A stretch of DNA of 64,000 nucleotides from Hyphomicrobiales bacterium. Lineage in GTDB: Bacteria; Pseudomonadota; Alphaproteobacteria; Rhizobiales; Rhizobiaceae. The DNA lies in assembly GCA_900489925.1 (NCBI GenBank), contig UEHQ01000016.1:1-64000 (forward strand). The letters are read 5' to 3'. This document shows, in pieces, positions 33,843-42,835 of this stretch; position 1 is the stretch's first letter; each line of letters starts with the position of its first letter. Both the position numbers and the translations under genes were made by a program. Below the pieces are notes generated by a model that did no database searches, was not told the DNA's origin, and worked only from the letters and a program-made list of their open reading frames with translations.

Positions 33843-36200
33843 ATGACTTCGAATTCACCGCTGACCAGGCATTTGCTGGCCGGTACCGCCGTCGCGATCG
33901 CCATGAGCCTCGCCCTGCCTGCCTTTGCACAGGAGGCAGAAACGACGGAACAAACAAAAACTGAACAGTCGGCCGACCAGGCCACGCCACTGAAGCCGAT
34001 TACGGTGACTGGCAAGGGTGCGCGGACGGCAACGTCGCCTCTCACAGAGACGGTGGAGCGCACCGAAATCCAGGAGCGCATGGTCACCGATTTCCAGGAT
34101 CTTGGGCGTCGCATCGATGCCGGTGTCAACTTCAACACACAGAACAACAGCATCAACATCCGCGGCCTTCAGGACGACCGGGTTCTGACAACGCTGGACG
34201 GCATCCGTGTGCCGTGGCTGGTAGACCCGCGCGGCTCTGCGCAGGGCGGCCTGAATGCATTCGACTTCGATGGCCTTTCGTCGATCGACATAACGAAGGG
34301 CGCTGACTCAAGCCGTTATGGATCCGGCGCATTGGGCGGTGTTGTTCAGTTGCGAACGCTCGACCCGCAGGACCTGATTGACGAGGGCAAACAATTCGGT
34401 GCGCTCGTGAAGACCGGCTATGACAGCGCCGACAAGAGCATCAACGGAAACGCTGCGGTTGCTGGCCACATCGAGGACACATGGCTGCTCTTCCAGGGCG
34501 GCTACAAGCAGGGCCATGAAACCGGGAACGAAGGCGACATCGGCGGATACACCACCACCCGAACAGAAGCCAATCCGGCCGACTTCGATCAGAAGAACGC
34601 CCTCGTAAAGCTCTACCAGGACATCGACGGTGGACACCGCTTCGGACTGACCGGGGAATTGTTCAACCGCGACGAAGACATCGACAACATGCGCGGCACG
34701 ACGTCCAGCTACGAGCCGGGCTCCTTGCAGTCAGGCGAGGAAGTCGACCGCAAGCGTATTTCCGCCTCCTACGACTATATCTCGCCAGACAATACGGACT
34801 GGGTCGATCAGGCAAACATCGTAACCTACTGGCAGAAGCAGCGCCTGAACAACACGACCAATGCCATCCGCTTGCGCGACGGTCGAGCCGATCTTCCGGC
34901 CATCCCGGCAATTCCGTTTATCGGCTACCCTGGAACTGCCAGCGGTGAGGACTTGTTCTATGGCCTGCCGACGGGCGTTTACAAGCGCGACAACATGCTG
35001 GAGCAGACCTCCTACGGCGTCAGCGGAAATGCCTCCAAGGACGTGGAACTCGGCGGCATCGAGCACGGATTGAGGTTCGGCGGCGAGCTCTACGGGCAGA
35101 AGACCCATCAATACTCCTGGGGCAAGGACAATTGCCCGGACGTCGACTGGTCGACGGTCCCGATCTACACCTTTCCTGGCGGCGTAAGTGTCGGCCCGCA
35201 AGCATGCCGCATGCTCCACAGCAATGCCTCCGACATGCCCGACGTCAACAGCGTCGTGTTCGGCATGTATCTCGAAGACGACATCAAGTTGATGGACGAG
35301 AGGCTCACCATTACGCCGGGCCTGCGCTTCGACTATTACAAGCATTCGCCGAAATCGACCGCAGCTTACGAAGACAGTCCGCTCTACGACACAGCGTATC
35401 TCCAGGGCACCAGCGATTCACGCTTCTCGCCAAAGCTGCGCGCTGCGTGGAAGGCAACCCCCGAGCTTGAACTTTTCGCACAATGGTCTCAAGGCTTCCG
35501 CGCACCCAGCGCGACCGAGCTCTACCAGACTTATGGCTCGCCGGGCTCCTACGCGGTCATCGGCAACCCTGACCTGAAGACGGAAACAAGCAACGGCTTC
35601 GAAATCGGCGCCAAATACGATGCCCCGGATTACACAGTGTCCGGCACCGTGTTCAACAACTACTATCGCAACTTCATCGAAGCCGTCACGCTGGTCGACG
35701 CCAGCGCCAGCACCGAGTTCCCGATTGGTGGCGTCACAGGCTACGAAAACCTTGACCACGTCCGTATTTACGGCGTCGAACTCTCTGGCGAATGGCGCTT
35801 TGCTGACAAGTGGCGCACCTGGGGTTCGTTCGCCTGGGCGCATGGCGAAAATACCGACACCGGTGATTACCTCAACTCCGTTGCGCCTCTGCGCGCGATC
35901 GCCGGCCTCGGATATGCTGCGGAAACCTGGGGCTCGGATGTTTCGGTGACCATGGCTGCAGCACGTAACAAAGTCAGCGACGGCGGCTTCAAGGCTCCGG
36001 GCTATGGCCTTGTTGACGCAACTGTCTGGTGGGAACCGGAGCAGATCGAAGGCCTGAAGGTCCAGGCTGGCGTCTTCAACATCTTCGACAAGAAGTACTG
36101 GAACGCAATCGACGTGCCGGACGGCGTCACGGTCGCCGATGCCGATTACTACACCGAAACCGGTCGCTCGTTCCGTATCTCGCTCACCAAGAAGTTCTAA
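33843..36200 (+). CDS. TonB-dependent haem/haemoglobin receptor
   Basis: A 785-residue outer-membrane receptor of the TonB-dependent hemoglobin/transferrin/lactoferrin family. It has a signal peptide (ending MSLALPAFAQ near residue 30), a TonB-box-like LKPITVTGKGA, a plug domain (NSINIRGLQDDRVLTTLDGI, then SSIDITKGADSSRYGSGALG) to about residue 160, and a 22-strand barrel closing with SFRISLTKKF. It imports haem across the outer membrane using energy from TonB-ExbBD. It is monocistronic here: no haem-specific periplasmic or inner-membrane transport genes (hmuSTUV) lie next to it. An IRO box upstream implies iron repression. Confidence 0.92.
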   Translation: MTSNSPLTRHLLAGTAVAIAMSLALPAFAQEAETTEQTKTEQSADQATPLKPITVTGKGARTATSPLTETVERTEIQERMVTDFQDLGRRIDAGVNFNTQNNSINIRGLQDDRVLTTLDGIRVPWLVDPRGSAQGGLNAFDFDGLSSIDITKGADSSRYGSGALGGVVQLRTLDPQDLIDEGKQFGALVKTGYDSADKSINGNAAVAGHIEDTWLLFQGGYKQGHETGNEGDIGGYTTTRTEANPADFDQKNALVKLYQDIDGGHRFGLTGELFNRDEDIDNMRGTTSSYEPGSLQSGEEVDRKRISASYDYISPDNTDWVDQANIVTYWQKQRLNNTTNAIRLRDGRADLPAIPAIPFIGYPGTASGEDLFYGLPTGVYKRDNMLEQTSYGVSGNASKDVELGGIEHGLRFGGELYGQKTHQYSWGKDNCPDVDWSTVPIYTFPGGVSVGPQACRMLHSNASDMPDVNSVVFGMYLEDDIKLMDERLTITPGLRFDYYKHSPKSTAAYEDSPLYDTAYLQGTSDSRFSPKLRAAWKATPELELFAQWSQGFRAPSATELYQTYGSPGSYAVIGNPDLKTETSNGFEIGAKYDAPDYTVSGTVFNNYYRNFIEAVTLVDASASTEFPIGGVTGYENLDHVRIYGVELSGEWRFADKWRTWGSFAWAHGENTDTGDYLNSVAPLRAIAGLGYAAETWGSDVSVTMAAARNKVSDGGFKAPGYGLVDATVWWEPEQIEGLKVQAGVFNIFDKKYWNAIDVPDGVTVADADYYTETGRSFRISLTKKF

Positions 36201-36236
36201 CAGCAGCCGATCTGGCTGAAGAGCTTGAAGCACCAG

Positions 36237-36266
36237 ACGCCGCGTTCGACAGAGCGCGGCGTTTTT
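36237..36266 (+). terminator. intrinsic terminator of the haem receptor gene
   Basis: Arms ACGCCGCG (36237-36244) and CGCGGCGT (36255-36262) are separated by a 10-base loop and followed by TTTTT. It lies 36 bases after the receptor stop, between it and the convergent fhs gene. Confidence 0.85.
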
Positions 36267-36278
36267 GCTTTGAGCTGC

Positions 36279-37958
36279 CTAGAACAGCCCCTCAATATAT
36301 CCCTGCTCGTTCAGATAGATCCGCTCCGCCGCAGGCGAACTCGGGAGACCCGGCATTGTCATGATCTCCCCCGTTATGGCTACGATGAACCCGGCCCCGG
36401 CAGAGAGGCGAACCTCGCGCACCGGCACGATGTGCCCTTCCGGCGCGCCGCGCAGGTTCGGATCGGTGGAGAAGGAGTACTGCGTCTTGGCCACGCAAAC
36501 AGGGAGGTTGCCGTAGCCCTGCTCTTCCCACACGTGCAGCTGGTCGCGAACGGCCTTGTCAGCGGTCACCTCGCCGGCGTGATAGATCTTCGAAGCGATC
36601 ACTTCGATCTTCTCGAACAACGGCACGTCATCGGGATAAAGCGGCGCAAATCTCGCCTGCCCGGACTCCGCCATCTCAACGACCTTGTAGGCAAGTTCCT
36701 CGATCCCGGCCGAGCCTTCCGCCCAGTGGCGGCAGAGAATGGCTTCCGCTCCGAGCCGCGATACATATTCCTTGACCGCGGCGATCTCCGCTTCCGTATC
36801 CGACACGAAATGATTAATCGCGACTACGACCGGCACGCCGAACTTGCGCACATTCGCGACATGGCGGCCGAGATTGGAGCAGCCTTTCTTCAACGCACTG
36901 ACATTCTCTGTACCCAGCTCGTCCTTTTTCACGCCGCCGTTCATCTTCAGCGCCCGCACCGTTGCAACGATGACAGCTGCGTCAGGCTTCAGGCCGGCCT
37001 TGCGGCATTTGATGTCGAAGAACTTCTCGGCGCCGAGGTCCGCACCGAAACCCGCCTCCGTCACCACGTAGTCGCCGAGCTTCAGTGCCGTCTTGGTCGC
37101 GACGACAGAGTTGCAGCCGTGGGCGATGTTGGCGAAGGGGCCGCCATGGACGAAGGCCGGATTGTTTTCCAGCGTCTGCACCAGGTTGGGCTGCATCGCG
37201 TCCTTCAGCAGCACCGCCATCGCCCCATCCGCCTTCAGGTCGCGGGCATAGACCGGTGTCTTGTCGCGTCGATAGCCGATGATGATATTGCCCAGCCGCC
37301 GCTCGAGATCCTCAAGATCGTTTGCGAGGCACAGAATAGCCATCACTTCGGATGCAACGGTGATGTCAAAGCCATTCTGGCGCGGAAAGCCGTTCGAAAC
37401 GCCACCGAGCGAGGAGACGATCTCGCGAAGCGCCCTGTCGTTCATGTCCATCACCCGCCGCCAGGTCACGCGGCGCAGGTCGATGTCGAGCTGGTTCCCC
37501 CAATAGATGTGATTGTCGATCATCGCCGCCAGCAGATTGTGAGCGGAGGTGATGGCATGAAAATCGCCAGTAAAGTGCAGGTTGATGTCTTCCATCGGAA
37601 TAACCTGCGCATAGCCGCCACCCGCCGCGCCGCCCTTGACGCCGAAGCACGGCCCGAGCGAGGCCTCGCGAATGCAGACGATGGCCTTCTTGCCGATGCG
37701 GTTCAGTCCGTCACCCAGACCCACGGTCGTCGTCGTTTTTCCTTCGCCGGCAGGCGTCGGATTGATCGCCGTCACCAGAATGAGTTTGCCGTCCGGCTTG
37801 CCCGCCTGTTCGGCAATGAACTCGGCGCTGACCTTGGCCTTGTCGTGACCATAGGGCGCCAGGTGCGCTGCCGGGATGCCAAGCTTGCCGCCGATCTCGA
37901 TGATCGACCTCTTGTCCGCCGCGCGGGCAATCTCGATGTCGGACTTGAATGCTTGCAT
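36279..37958 (-). CDS. fhs: formate--tetrahydrofolate ligase
   Basis: Fhs makes 10-formyltetrahydrofolate from formate, THF and ATP in one-carbon metabolism. The 559-residue length is typical. The nucleotide-binding loop [20 protein letters not shown] lies near residues 68-87; [30 protein letters not shown] and the C-terminal [19 protein letters not shown] are the other family signatures. It is monocistronic, convergent with the haem receptor and divergent from the UPF0114 gene. Nothing in the 155-base upstream region resembles a known riboswitch. Confidence 0.96.
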   Translation of the reverse strand: MQAFKSDIEIARAADKRSIIEIGGKLGIPAAHLAPYGHDKAKVSAEFIAEQAGKPDGKLILVTAINPTPAGEGKTTTTVGLGDGLNRIGKKAIVCIREASLGPCFGVKGGAAGGGYAQVIPMEDINLHFTGDFHAITSAHNLLAAMIDNHIYWGNQLDIDLRRVTWRRVMDMNDRALREIVSSLGGVSNGFPRQNGFDITVASEVMAILCLANDLEDLERRLGNIIIGYRRDKTPVYARDLKADGAMAVLLKDAMQPNLVQTLENNPAFVHGGPFANIAHGCNSVVATKTALKLGDYVVTEAGFGADLGAEKFFDIKCRKAGLKPDAAVIVATVRALKMNGGVKKDELGTENVSALKKGCSNLGRHVANVRKFGVPVVVAINHFVSDTEAEIAAVKEYVSRLGAEAILCRHWAEGSAGIEELAYKVVEMAESGQARFAPLYPDDVPLFEKIEVIASKIYHAGEVTADKAVRDQLHVWEEQGYGNLPVCVAKTQYSFSTDPNLRGAPEGHIVPVREVRLSAGAGFIVAITGEIMTMPGLPSSPAAERIYLNEQGYIEGLF

Positions 37959-38113
37959 GACCCTGTGCTCCCATCATCTGCGCCGTATCGACTTCACGTT
38001 TATTTCAACCGACCAGCGAAATACAGTGGCAGTGTGAAGCGCGGCACCGTTGCCCAGGGGCCCACCCAATGCCTATCTGTCAGCCACTGATTCTGAAATT
38101 GCGAGGATAAGAC

Positions 38114-38626
38114 ATGAAATCACTTGAGCTCCTGGTGGAGCGGATCATCCTTTCCAGCCGCTGGATCCTGGTCGTCTTCTATATCGGGCTGGCGCTGTCG
38201 CTGGCCGTTTATGCCGTCTCCTTCGGCTACAAGTTCCTGAAGGTCGCCGGCAATGTCTTCGTCCTCGATGAAGGCGAAATGATCCTCGCCATGCTCGGCC
38301 TGATCGACGCAGCGCTGGTCGCCAGCCTGATCGTGATGGTGATGATTTCCGGTTACGAGAATTTCGTCAGCCGCTTCGATGAGACCGACGCAGATGTCTC
38401 TTTCATTGGCAAGCTCGATTCCGGAAGCCTGAAGATCAAGGTCGCCTCCTCCATCGTCGCGATTTCGTCGATCCACCTCCTCCAGGTGTTCCTCAACGTC
38501 AACCAGTTCAGCGACGGCAAGATCATGTGGCTGACGGTGATGCACCTTGCCTTCGTCGTCTCGGCGGTGATGCTGGGCTTCCTCGAGCAGTTGATGAAGA
38601 AGCCCAAGACAGCTGACAAGAACTGA
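38114..38626 (+). CDS. UPF0114 / TIGR00645 inner membrane protein (YqhA family)
   Basis: A 170-residue inner-membrane protein with three to four helices (about 13-35, 52-75, 108-128 and 136-156). Conserved family stretches are ERIILSSRWILVVFYIGLAL and MISGYENFVSRFDE. The function of the family is unknown. It has its own upstream region shared with the divergent fhs gene. Downstream lie a short hairpin and then a long perfect inverted repeat ahead of the LuxR-type gene. Confidence 0.88.
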   Translation: MKSLELLVERIILSSRWILVVFYIGLALSLAVYAVSFGYKFLKVAGNVFVLDEGEMILAMLGLIDAALVASLIVMVMISGYENFVSRFDETDADVSFIGKLDSGSLKIKVASSIVAISSIHLLQVFLNVNQFSDGKIMWLTVMHLAFVVSAVMLGFLEQLMKKPKTADKN

Positions 38627-38670
38627 CAGCTTCTGATTCGGCCCACTGCCGAATTCAATTCCGAGCCAGC

Positions 38671-38709
38671 TCGGTTGCATTGTTGCCAATCGCGCAACAA
38701 TGCAACCGA
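38671..38709. repeat. perfect 16-bp inverted repeat with 7-base loop
   Basis: Arms TCGGTTGCATTGTTGC (38671-38686) and GCAACAATGCAACCGA (38694-38709) are perfectly complementary around CAATCGC. No T-run follows on either strand, so it is not a standard terminator. It lies 45 bases after the UPF0114 gene and 186 bases before the LuxR-type gene, and could act as an operator or an RNA stem. Confidence 0.85.
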
Positions 38710-38778
38710 CCAAACCGAACAACCGCACCCAGAAGTTTATTTTCCGGCTCCTGAAAAACAATCAAGAGAAGCTGCTTA

Positions 38779-38810
38779 GTGATTAAATTAAGAAATCGTC
38801 ATTTAATCAC
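38779..38810. promoter_or_regulatory. 10-bp inverted repeat in the luxR-type promoter region
   Basis: Arms GTGATTAAAT (38779-38788) and ATTTAATCAC (38801-38810) flank a 12-base spacer. It is AT-rich and sits about 85 bases before the ATG of the LuxR-type regulator, with further AT-rich promoter-like sequence downstream. A dimeric regulator site is plausible. Confidence 0.7.
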
Positions 38811-38894
38811 AATGTAGAAACTCAATAAGGGCTATGAAATATATCAGTTTGCATATTTGATGCAGGCCACAGGAAGACAAGCAGGGGCGGATTG

Positions 38895-39614
38895 ATGTCT
38901 TACGTGAGCACATCGGAGCGGCAGTCGTTTTTAACGACGGAAGCCACAGACGTAAAAACGCGACCGGCTCTCGGTCAGTTTTTTGCCAAGATCGCCACGG
39001 CATTCGGCTTCAACTACATCACCCTGATGGATGCGCCATCGCCCGATAACATCCTGCTCAAGCCCCTCCTGATCGAAACATCCCTACCCAACGCCTACGT
39101 CAACCAGTTCGACCGCTCCCGCTTCATGCAGCTTCCCCTGTTCGCCACCGGCATGAAGGACTCGGTCCTGCCCCGGCTGTGGAACCTTGCCGATCCGGCC
39201 TGCATCTTCCCGCCGGAACTGCAGGCGCTGAAGCGTGATTATGGAATGGTCGTTGGCGTGGCTATCCCCGTGCATTCGATCGAGGGGCATCGGCTGCTGT
39301 TCTGGCTCGGCGGCGACCGCGCGCCACTCGGCCAGACGGAAATAAACGAGCTCACCATGGTGATCCTCCACGCGCTTGATGCCTATAACAGGGTCAAGCG
39401 CGCCAAGAGCGTCGAGCACCCGCCGCTGTCGGCCCGCGAGCGCGAGGTCGTGCGCTGGACGGCGCAGGGCAAGACATCCATAGAGATCGGCCAGATCCTG
39501 TCGCTGTCCGACCATACGATCAATGCCTACATGACGAGCGCCATCAAGAAGCTCGATTGCGTGAACCGCACGCAGCTCGTCGCCAAGGCCATCCGCCTGC
39601 AGCTGATCAGCTGA
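38895..39614 (+). CDS. LuxR family transcriptional regulator (autoinducer-binding-like, orphan)
   Basis: A 240-residue regulator. The N-terminal 160 residues resemble the autoinducer-binding domain (FFAKIATAFGFNYITLMDAP ... YGMVVGVAIPVHSIEGHRLL). The C-terminal GerE-type helix-turn-helix spans about 175-238 (LSAREREVVRWTAQGKTSIE, IGQILSLSDHTINAYMTSAI). No luxI-type synthase is present in the window, so it is an orphan or solo. The start was set at the ATG at 38895, with the GGGGCGG site upstream; an in-frame TTG precedes it. Two inverted repeats lie in its upstream region. Confidence 0.88.
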   Translation: MSYVSTSERQSFLTTEATDVKTRPALGQFFAKIATAFGFNYITLMDAPSPDNILLKPLLIETSLPNAYVNQFDRSRFMQLPLFATGMKDSVLPRLWNLADPACIFPPELQALKRDYGMVVGVAIPVHSIEGHRLLFWLGGDRAPLGQTEINELTMVILHALDAYNRVKRAKSVEHPPLSAREREVVRWTAQGKTSIEIGQILSLSDHTINAYMTSAIKKLDCVNRTQLVAKAIRLQLIS

Positions 39615-39620
39615 CCGGCA

Positions 39621-40751
39621 TCACCGGTCAAGAACCGACCGGATTTCCACCAGGTTCGAACGCACCCTCAAGATATAGAAACCCATCGTCGCCAGGTGGC
39701 TCGGCATGATCCAGCCGTCCTCGCGTCCGTTGGAGATGATCGCCGGCTGGATGCGCAGCGCCGCCTGGAACTGCTTGATGGTCGCACCGAAGATCGCCCC
39801 CAGATTGCGCTCGGCAACCACCCTCGAGAAATCCGACTGCGCCGCGCTCAGGATCGCGTAATACGCATAGAGTTGGCCGTAAGCGAACCAGAACCGATCG
39901 TCGGCTCGCGTGTCGAACCAACCGCGGGAATGATTGGCGGAACGCTCCGCCAGCATGTCCGAGGTGCTGCCAAGATCGTTGGCAATACGGTCGATGAACT
40001 GGATCAGGTTGTCGGCGCGGCCATCGAAAATCGCGTCGCAGTTCGAAAGATCGGTGTTGAACTTGCGCAGGCTTTCGATCGCCGAACGATAATAGCTTGG
40101 CGTCGGCGTCTTCGGCCCGAACGGATCAAGCCCGAAATACCAGCTGTACTCATCGAACTGCAGATTGCCGCGGGCCTTCTGGAGATCGTTGTTGATGCCC
40201 GAGGTACCCCGCACGCGGCCAAGACTGTCGACCAGCTCGACGGAGGTGCGTCGTACCGCCTGGTTCACGCCGCGCTGGAACGAGGCCTTGTTGTCGAGAA
40301 ACGGCGTGTGATCCCAATCGATGCCGAAGAAGCCCAGTCGATAGAGGAGCATGGAAGAAATCCACGCATTCTGGTTGACGTTGAAATCGGTGAGATCCGC
40401 CGCGACATCGACGATCGCGGAACGCTGGCAGGTCTTGGCGGCGGGTGCGGTGGCGCCTTCAGCCACGGGAAGCTCCTGCCCCGCCGGCACCTTGCGCTCG
40501 GAAAGCCTGTATTCGTCCACGAAGGACGGGTTGAAGCCGGACCAGGACTGGGTCTGCCAGAAGAAGTAGCCGTAGAGGCCCACAAGCAATGCCACGAGCC
40601 CCATGACAGGAAGACGGACCATCCATGTCCGCCGCACGTACCAGCCGCGAGCGGCCATGAATGGCCAGACGGCCCAGGCAATGAAAAGCCGAGCCCAACG
40701 GCCGAGAGCCCGGCCGATCGACCTGAAAAACTCGGCGATCCTGTCACCCAT
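39621..40751 (-). CDS. DUF2333 family membrane-anchored protein
   Basis: A 376-residue protein with one N-terminal membrane helix (VRLPVMGLVALLVGLYGYFF, about residues 45-65) and a long periplasmic body (VDVAADLTDFNVNQNAWISS, YSWYFGLDPFGPKTPTPSYY). These fit the DUF2333 family of unknown function. The start is one of two adjacent ATG codons; the second (40751) has the better spacing from GGGAG. It is convergent with the LuxR-type gene, with only six bases between stops. It lies about 100 bases downstream of the coiled-coil gene on the same strand. Confidence 0.85.
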   Translation of the reverse strand: MGDRIAEFFRSIGRALGRWARLFIAWAVWPFMAARGWYVRRTWMVRLPVMGLVALLVGLYGYFFWQTQSWSGFNPSFVDEYRLSERKVPAGQELPVAEGATAPAAKTCQRSAIVDVAADLTDFNVNQNAWISSMLLYRLGFFGIDWDHTPFLDNKASFQRGVNQAVRRTSVELVDSLGRVRGTSGINNDLQKARGNLQFDEYSWYFGLDPFGPKTPTPSYYRSAIESLRKFNTDLSNCDAIFDGRADNLIQFIDRIANDLGSTSDMLAERSANHSRGWFDTRADDRFWFAYGQLYAYYAILSAAQSDFSRVVAERNLGAIFGATIKQFQAALRIQPAIISNGREDGWIMPSHLATMGFYILRVRSNLVEIRSVLDR

Positions 40752-40856
40752 CATCTTCTCCCAGCGTGCATAAGCCCGATATCTCTTCGCATTGACATAT
40801 GTGCTCGGTCGCGCAAGCACAACATGCGGCTGATATTATTGTGTCTTTGAGACGAG

Positions 40857-41930
40857 CTAGGAGCGCAGGAACCGAAAGCGCAACCGCGTGGATATCTTTG
40901 TGGTGTCGATGAGCGGCGTCCCGGGCTCCTCGGTCCGCTCATGCGCGAATGCCGCGAATTTCTTGTCGAAAGCGGCGTCGGCGGTGTATTTGCGCTGCTG
41001 CAGATCCTGCGGCACCAGCATGTTGCGCTCGAACAGTGAGATGGCGTCGGCGATATTGGGAAAGAGTTCCGCCGATATCTGCACCTTTGAACCGGGAATA
41101 TCGGTATCGACCTGCGCCTGATAGATCAGCAGGCGCTCTTCCGTATCGATCATCAGCTTGCGAATGAGCGTATTGCAGAGACCGACCTGATTGTTCAACG
41201 CATCGACGAACATCTGGAAGATACCGATGAAACGCTCGCGCCGCTGGCTCTCATCGCGGAGACGATGCTCTTCGGTGGAGATGCGATCGGCCTCGGCCTT
41301 GAGCGACTGCCGCTCGCGCTCCATGCGCTCCCATTCGGTCTTGCTGCCGTAGAGGCCGATGCGCCCCTGCGTCGTCAGGGCCTTGGCATTCAGTTCCTTG
41401 ATGCGGATCCGCGCGATATCGATCTCATCGACGAGCCGCCGACGGTGTTCGATAATATCGATGAGTTTGCGCTCGGCTGCCTTGTGTGCGGAAAGCGCGA
41501 ATGTCCGGTAGTCCGCGACCAGACCGGCAGCGGCGTTTGACTTCACCATGAGGTCGCGAAGCCGCTCGACCACGGGCGCTGCGCGCACGCGAGCACTGTG
41601 GCGACGCCACATGCGCTGGCGGGAAAAGCGCCCGATCAACCGCTCGACGGCGGTAAGACCGCGAAAACTGTCGAGATCGGCCGATACCTTCACCGTCAGC
41701 AGATCAAGGCCGGAGACCAGCTCGGCGGCCAGATCCGTGAAGGTCGTGCCGTTGGCGACAAAGGTGTGAAACCGCGTGTTTTCCGTCAGAAACCGCTCGT
41801 CGTCGATCTCGCTGTCGCTTCTGGCGAATTCACCGATGAAATCGACGCAGAGACGCCCTTCAGGCGGCAGTGCTTTTGCAAGCGCGCAAGCCGCATCAAG
41901 TTGCATGTCGAAGGAGAAAGCCTTGCGCAC
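40857..41930 (-). CDS. unrecognised coiled-coil protein, 357 aa
   Basis: I do not recognise this protein. It starts at a GTG behind GGGAGC, with an alternative Met at residue 9. It is soluble, has no signal peptide, and has a predicted coiled coil in the middle (about residues 150-240: ELNAKALTTQGRIGLYGSKT, EWERMERERQSLKAEADRIS). An N-terminal globular part contains VDFIGEFARSDSEIDDERF. The C-terminal part (KVQISAELFPNIADAISLFE) is also helical. It lies between tdk and the DUF2333 gene, all on the minus strand, and may be co-transcribed with DUF2333. Confidence 0.7.
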   Translation of the reverse strand: MRKAFSFDMQLDAACALAKALPPEGRLCVDFIGEFARSDSEIDDERFLTENTRFHTFVANGTTFTDLAAELVSGLDLLTVKVSADLDSFRGLTAVERLIGRFSRQRMWRRHSARVRAAPVVERLRDLMVKSNAAAGLVADYRTFALSAHKAAERKLIDIIEHRRRLVDEIDIARIRIKELNAKALTTQGRIGLYGSKTEWERMERERQSLKAEADRISTEEHRLRDESQRRERFIGIFQMFVDALNNQVGLCNTLIRKLMIDTEERLLIYQAQVDTDIPGSKVQISAELFPNIADAISLFERNMLVPQDLQQRKYTADAAFDKKFAAFAHERTEEPGTPLIDTTKISTRLRFRFLRS

Positions 41931-41999
41931 CGGACGCTCCCGTGAATCATTGCCACGAAACTAGCTGGTCGCCTTCACAAAGAAAACCTGCTTGCGACG

Positions 42000-42599
42000 T
42001 CAGACAGCCTCGGCAACCCATTCGCCGTTCATGGAATCGTCCCAATGACGACGGCAGAGGGAGACATATTTCTCGTTGCCGCCGACCTCGATCTGCGCAC
42101 CTTCCCGAGCCACCATGCCGTTGCCGTCCAGGCGCACCACCATTGTCGCCTTGCGCCCGCAATGGCAAATGGTGCGAACCTCACGCATCTCGTCCGAAAT
42201 CGCCATGAGTTCCTGCGATGCCGGAAAGAGCTTGCCCTGAAAATCCGTTCTCAAGCCGTAGACCATGACGGGAATGTTCTTGCGATCGACGATGCGCGCC
42301 AGCTGCCAGATATGCTCGCGTGTCATGAAATGCGCCTCGTCGACGAACACACAGGCAATTGGTTCATCGCCACTCAGATCCCCGATCAGCGCAAACAGAT
42401 CCGCCTCCGGTTCGAACGCCACGGCATTTGCCTGGAGACCGATCCGCGACCCGATCACGCCCTTCCCGGCCCGCTCGTCGAAGGCCGCAATCAGGAGGAC
42501 GACGCGCATGCCGCGTTCCTCATAATTGTAGGCGGCCTGAAGCAGCATCGTCGATTTGCCGGCGTTCATGGTCGAGTAGTTGAAATAGAGCTTTGCCAT
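42000..42599 (-). CDS. tdk: thymidine kinase
   Basis: Type II thymidine kinase that salvages thymidine to dTMP. The 199-residue product has the P-loop in FNYSTMNAGKSTMLLQAAYN (residues 6-25), the DEAH-type ACVFVDEAHFMTREHIWQL near 85 and the lasso region with Cys pairs in CHCGRKA and SLCRRHW. The start at 42599 follows GGAGAAATC; the long frame upstream is not coding. It is the first gene of a minus-strand group and is divergent from choX, with 236 bases between. Confidence 0.95.
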   Translation of the reverse strand: MAKLYFNYSTMNAGKSTMLLQAAYNYEERGMRVVLLIAAFDERAGKGVIGSRIGLQANAVAFEPEADLFALIGDLSGDEPIACVFVDEAHFMTREHIWQLARIVDRKNIPVMVYGLRTDFQGKLFPASQELMAISDEMREVRTICHCGRKATMVVRLDGNGMVAREGAQIEVGGNEKYVSLCRRHWDDSMNGEWVAEAV

Positions 42600-42835
42600 C
42601 GATTTCTCCGTCTTTTTGCTTCTTGAAAGCTCGGGCTCGCGAAGAAAAGCCCCGCATTTTATTAGCCACAGGAAATTCCCGCCCGAAATGCGTGCAAAGC
42701 CTGAAAATCCGGGCATTCCGAGAAAAGTGCCGACGTCGCAATCGGATACTGCAATGCGGCGCAAACGCACTGAGGTCGCTTGTAAAACTGCGCTATTGGT
42801 GATTGGCTTGGGAACGTAAGACTGGGAGTCTATAA

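Noticed and set aside
36225..38090. 621-codon plus-strand frame opposite fhs
   Set aside because: It is the antisense shadow of formate--tetrahydrofolate ligase, which has clear catalytic motifs. The shadow translation shows no domain and begins in the receptor terminator.
38671..38709. Reading the 16-bp inverted repeat as a classical lux box or as an intrinsic terminator
   Set aside because: It is longer and spaced differently from an 18-20-base lux box, and it lacks a T-run. It is kept only as an unexplained repeat.
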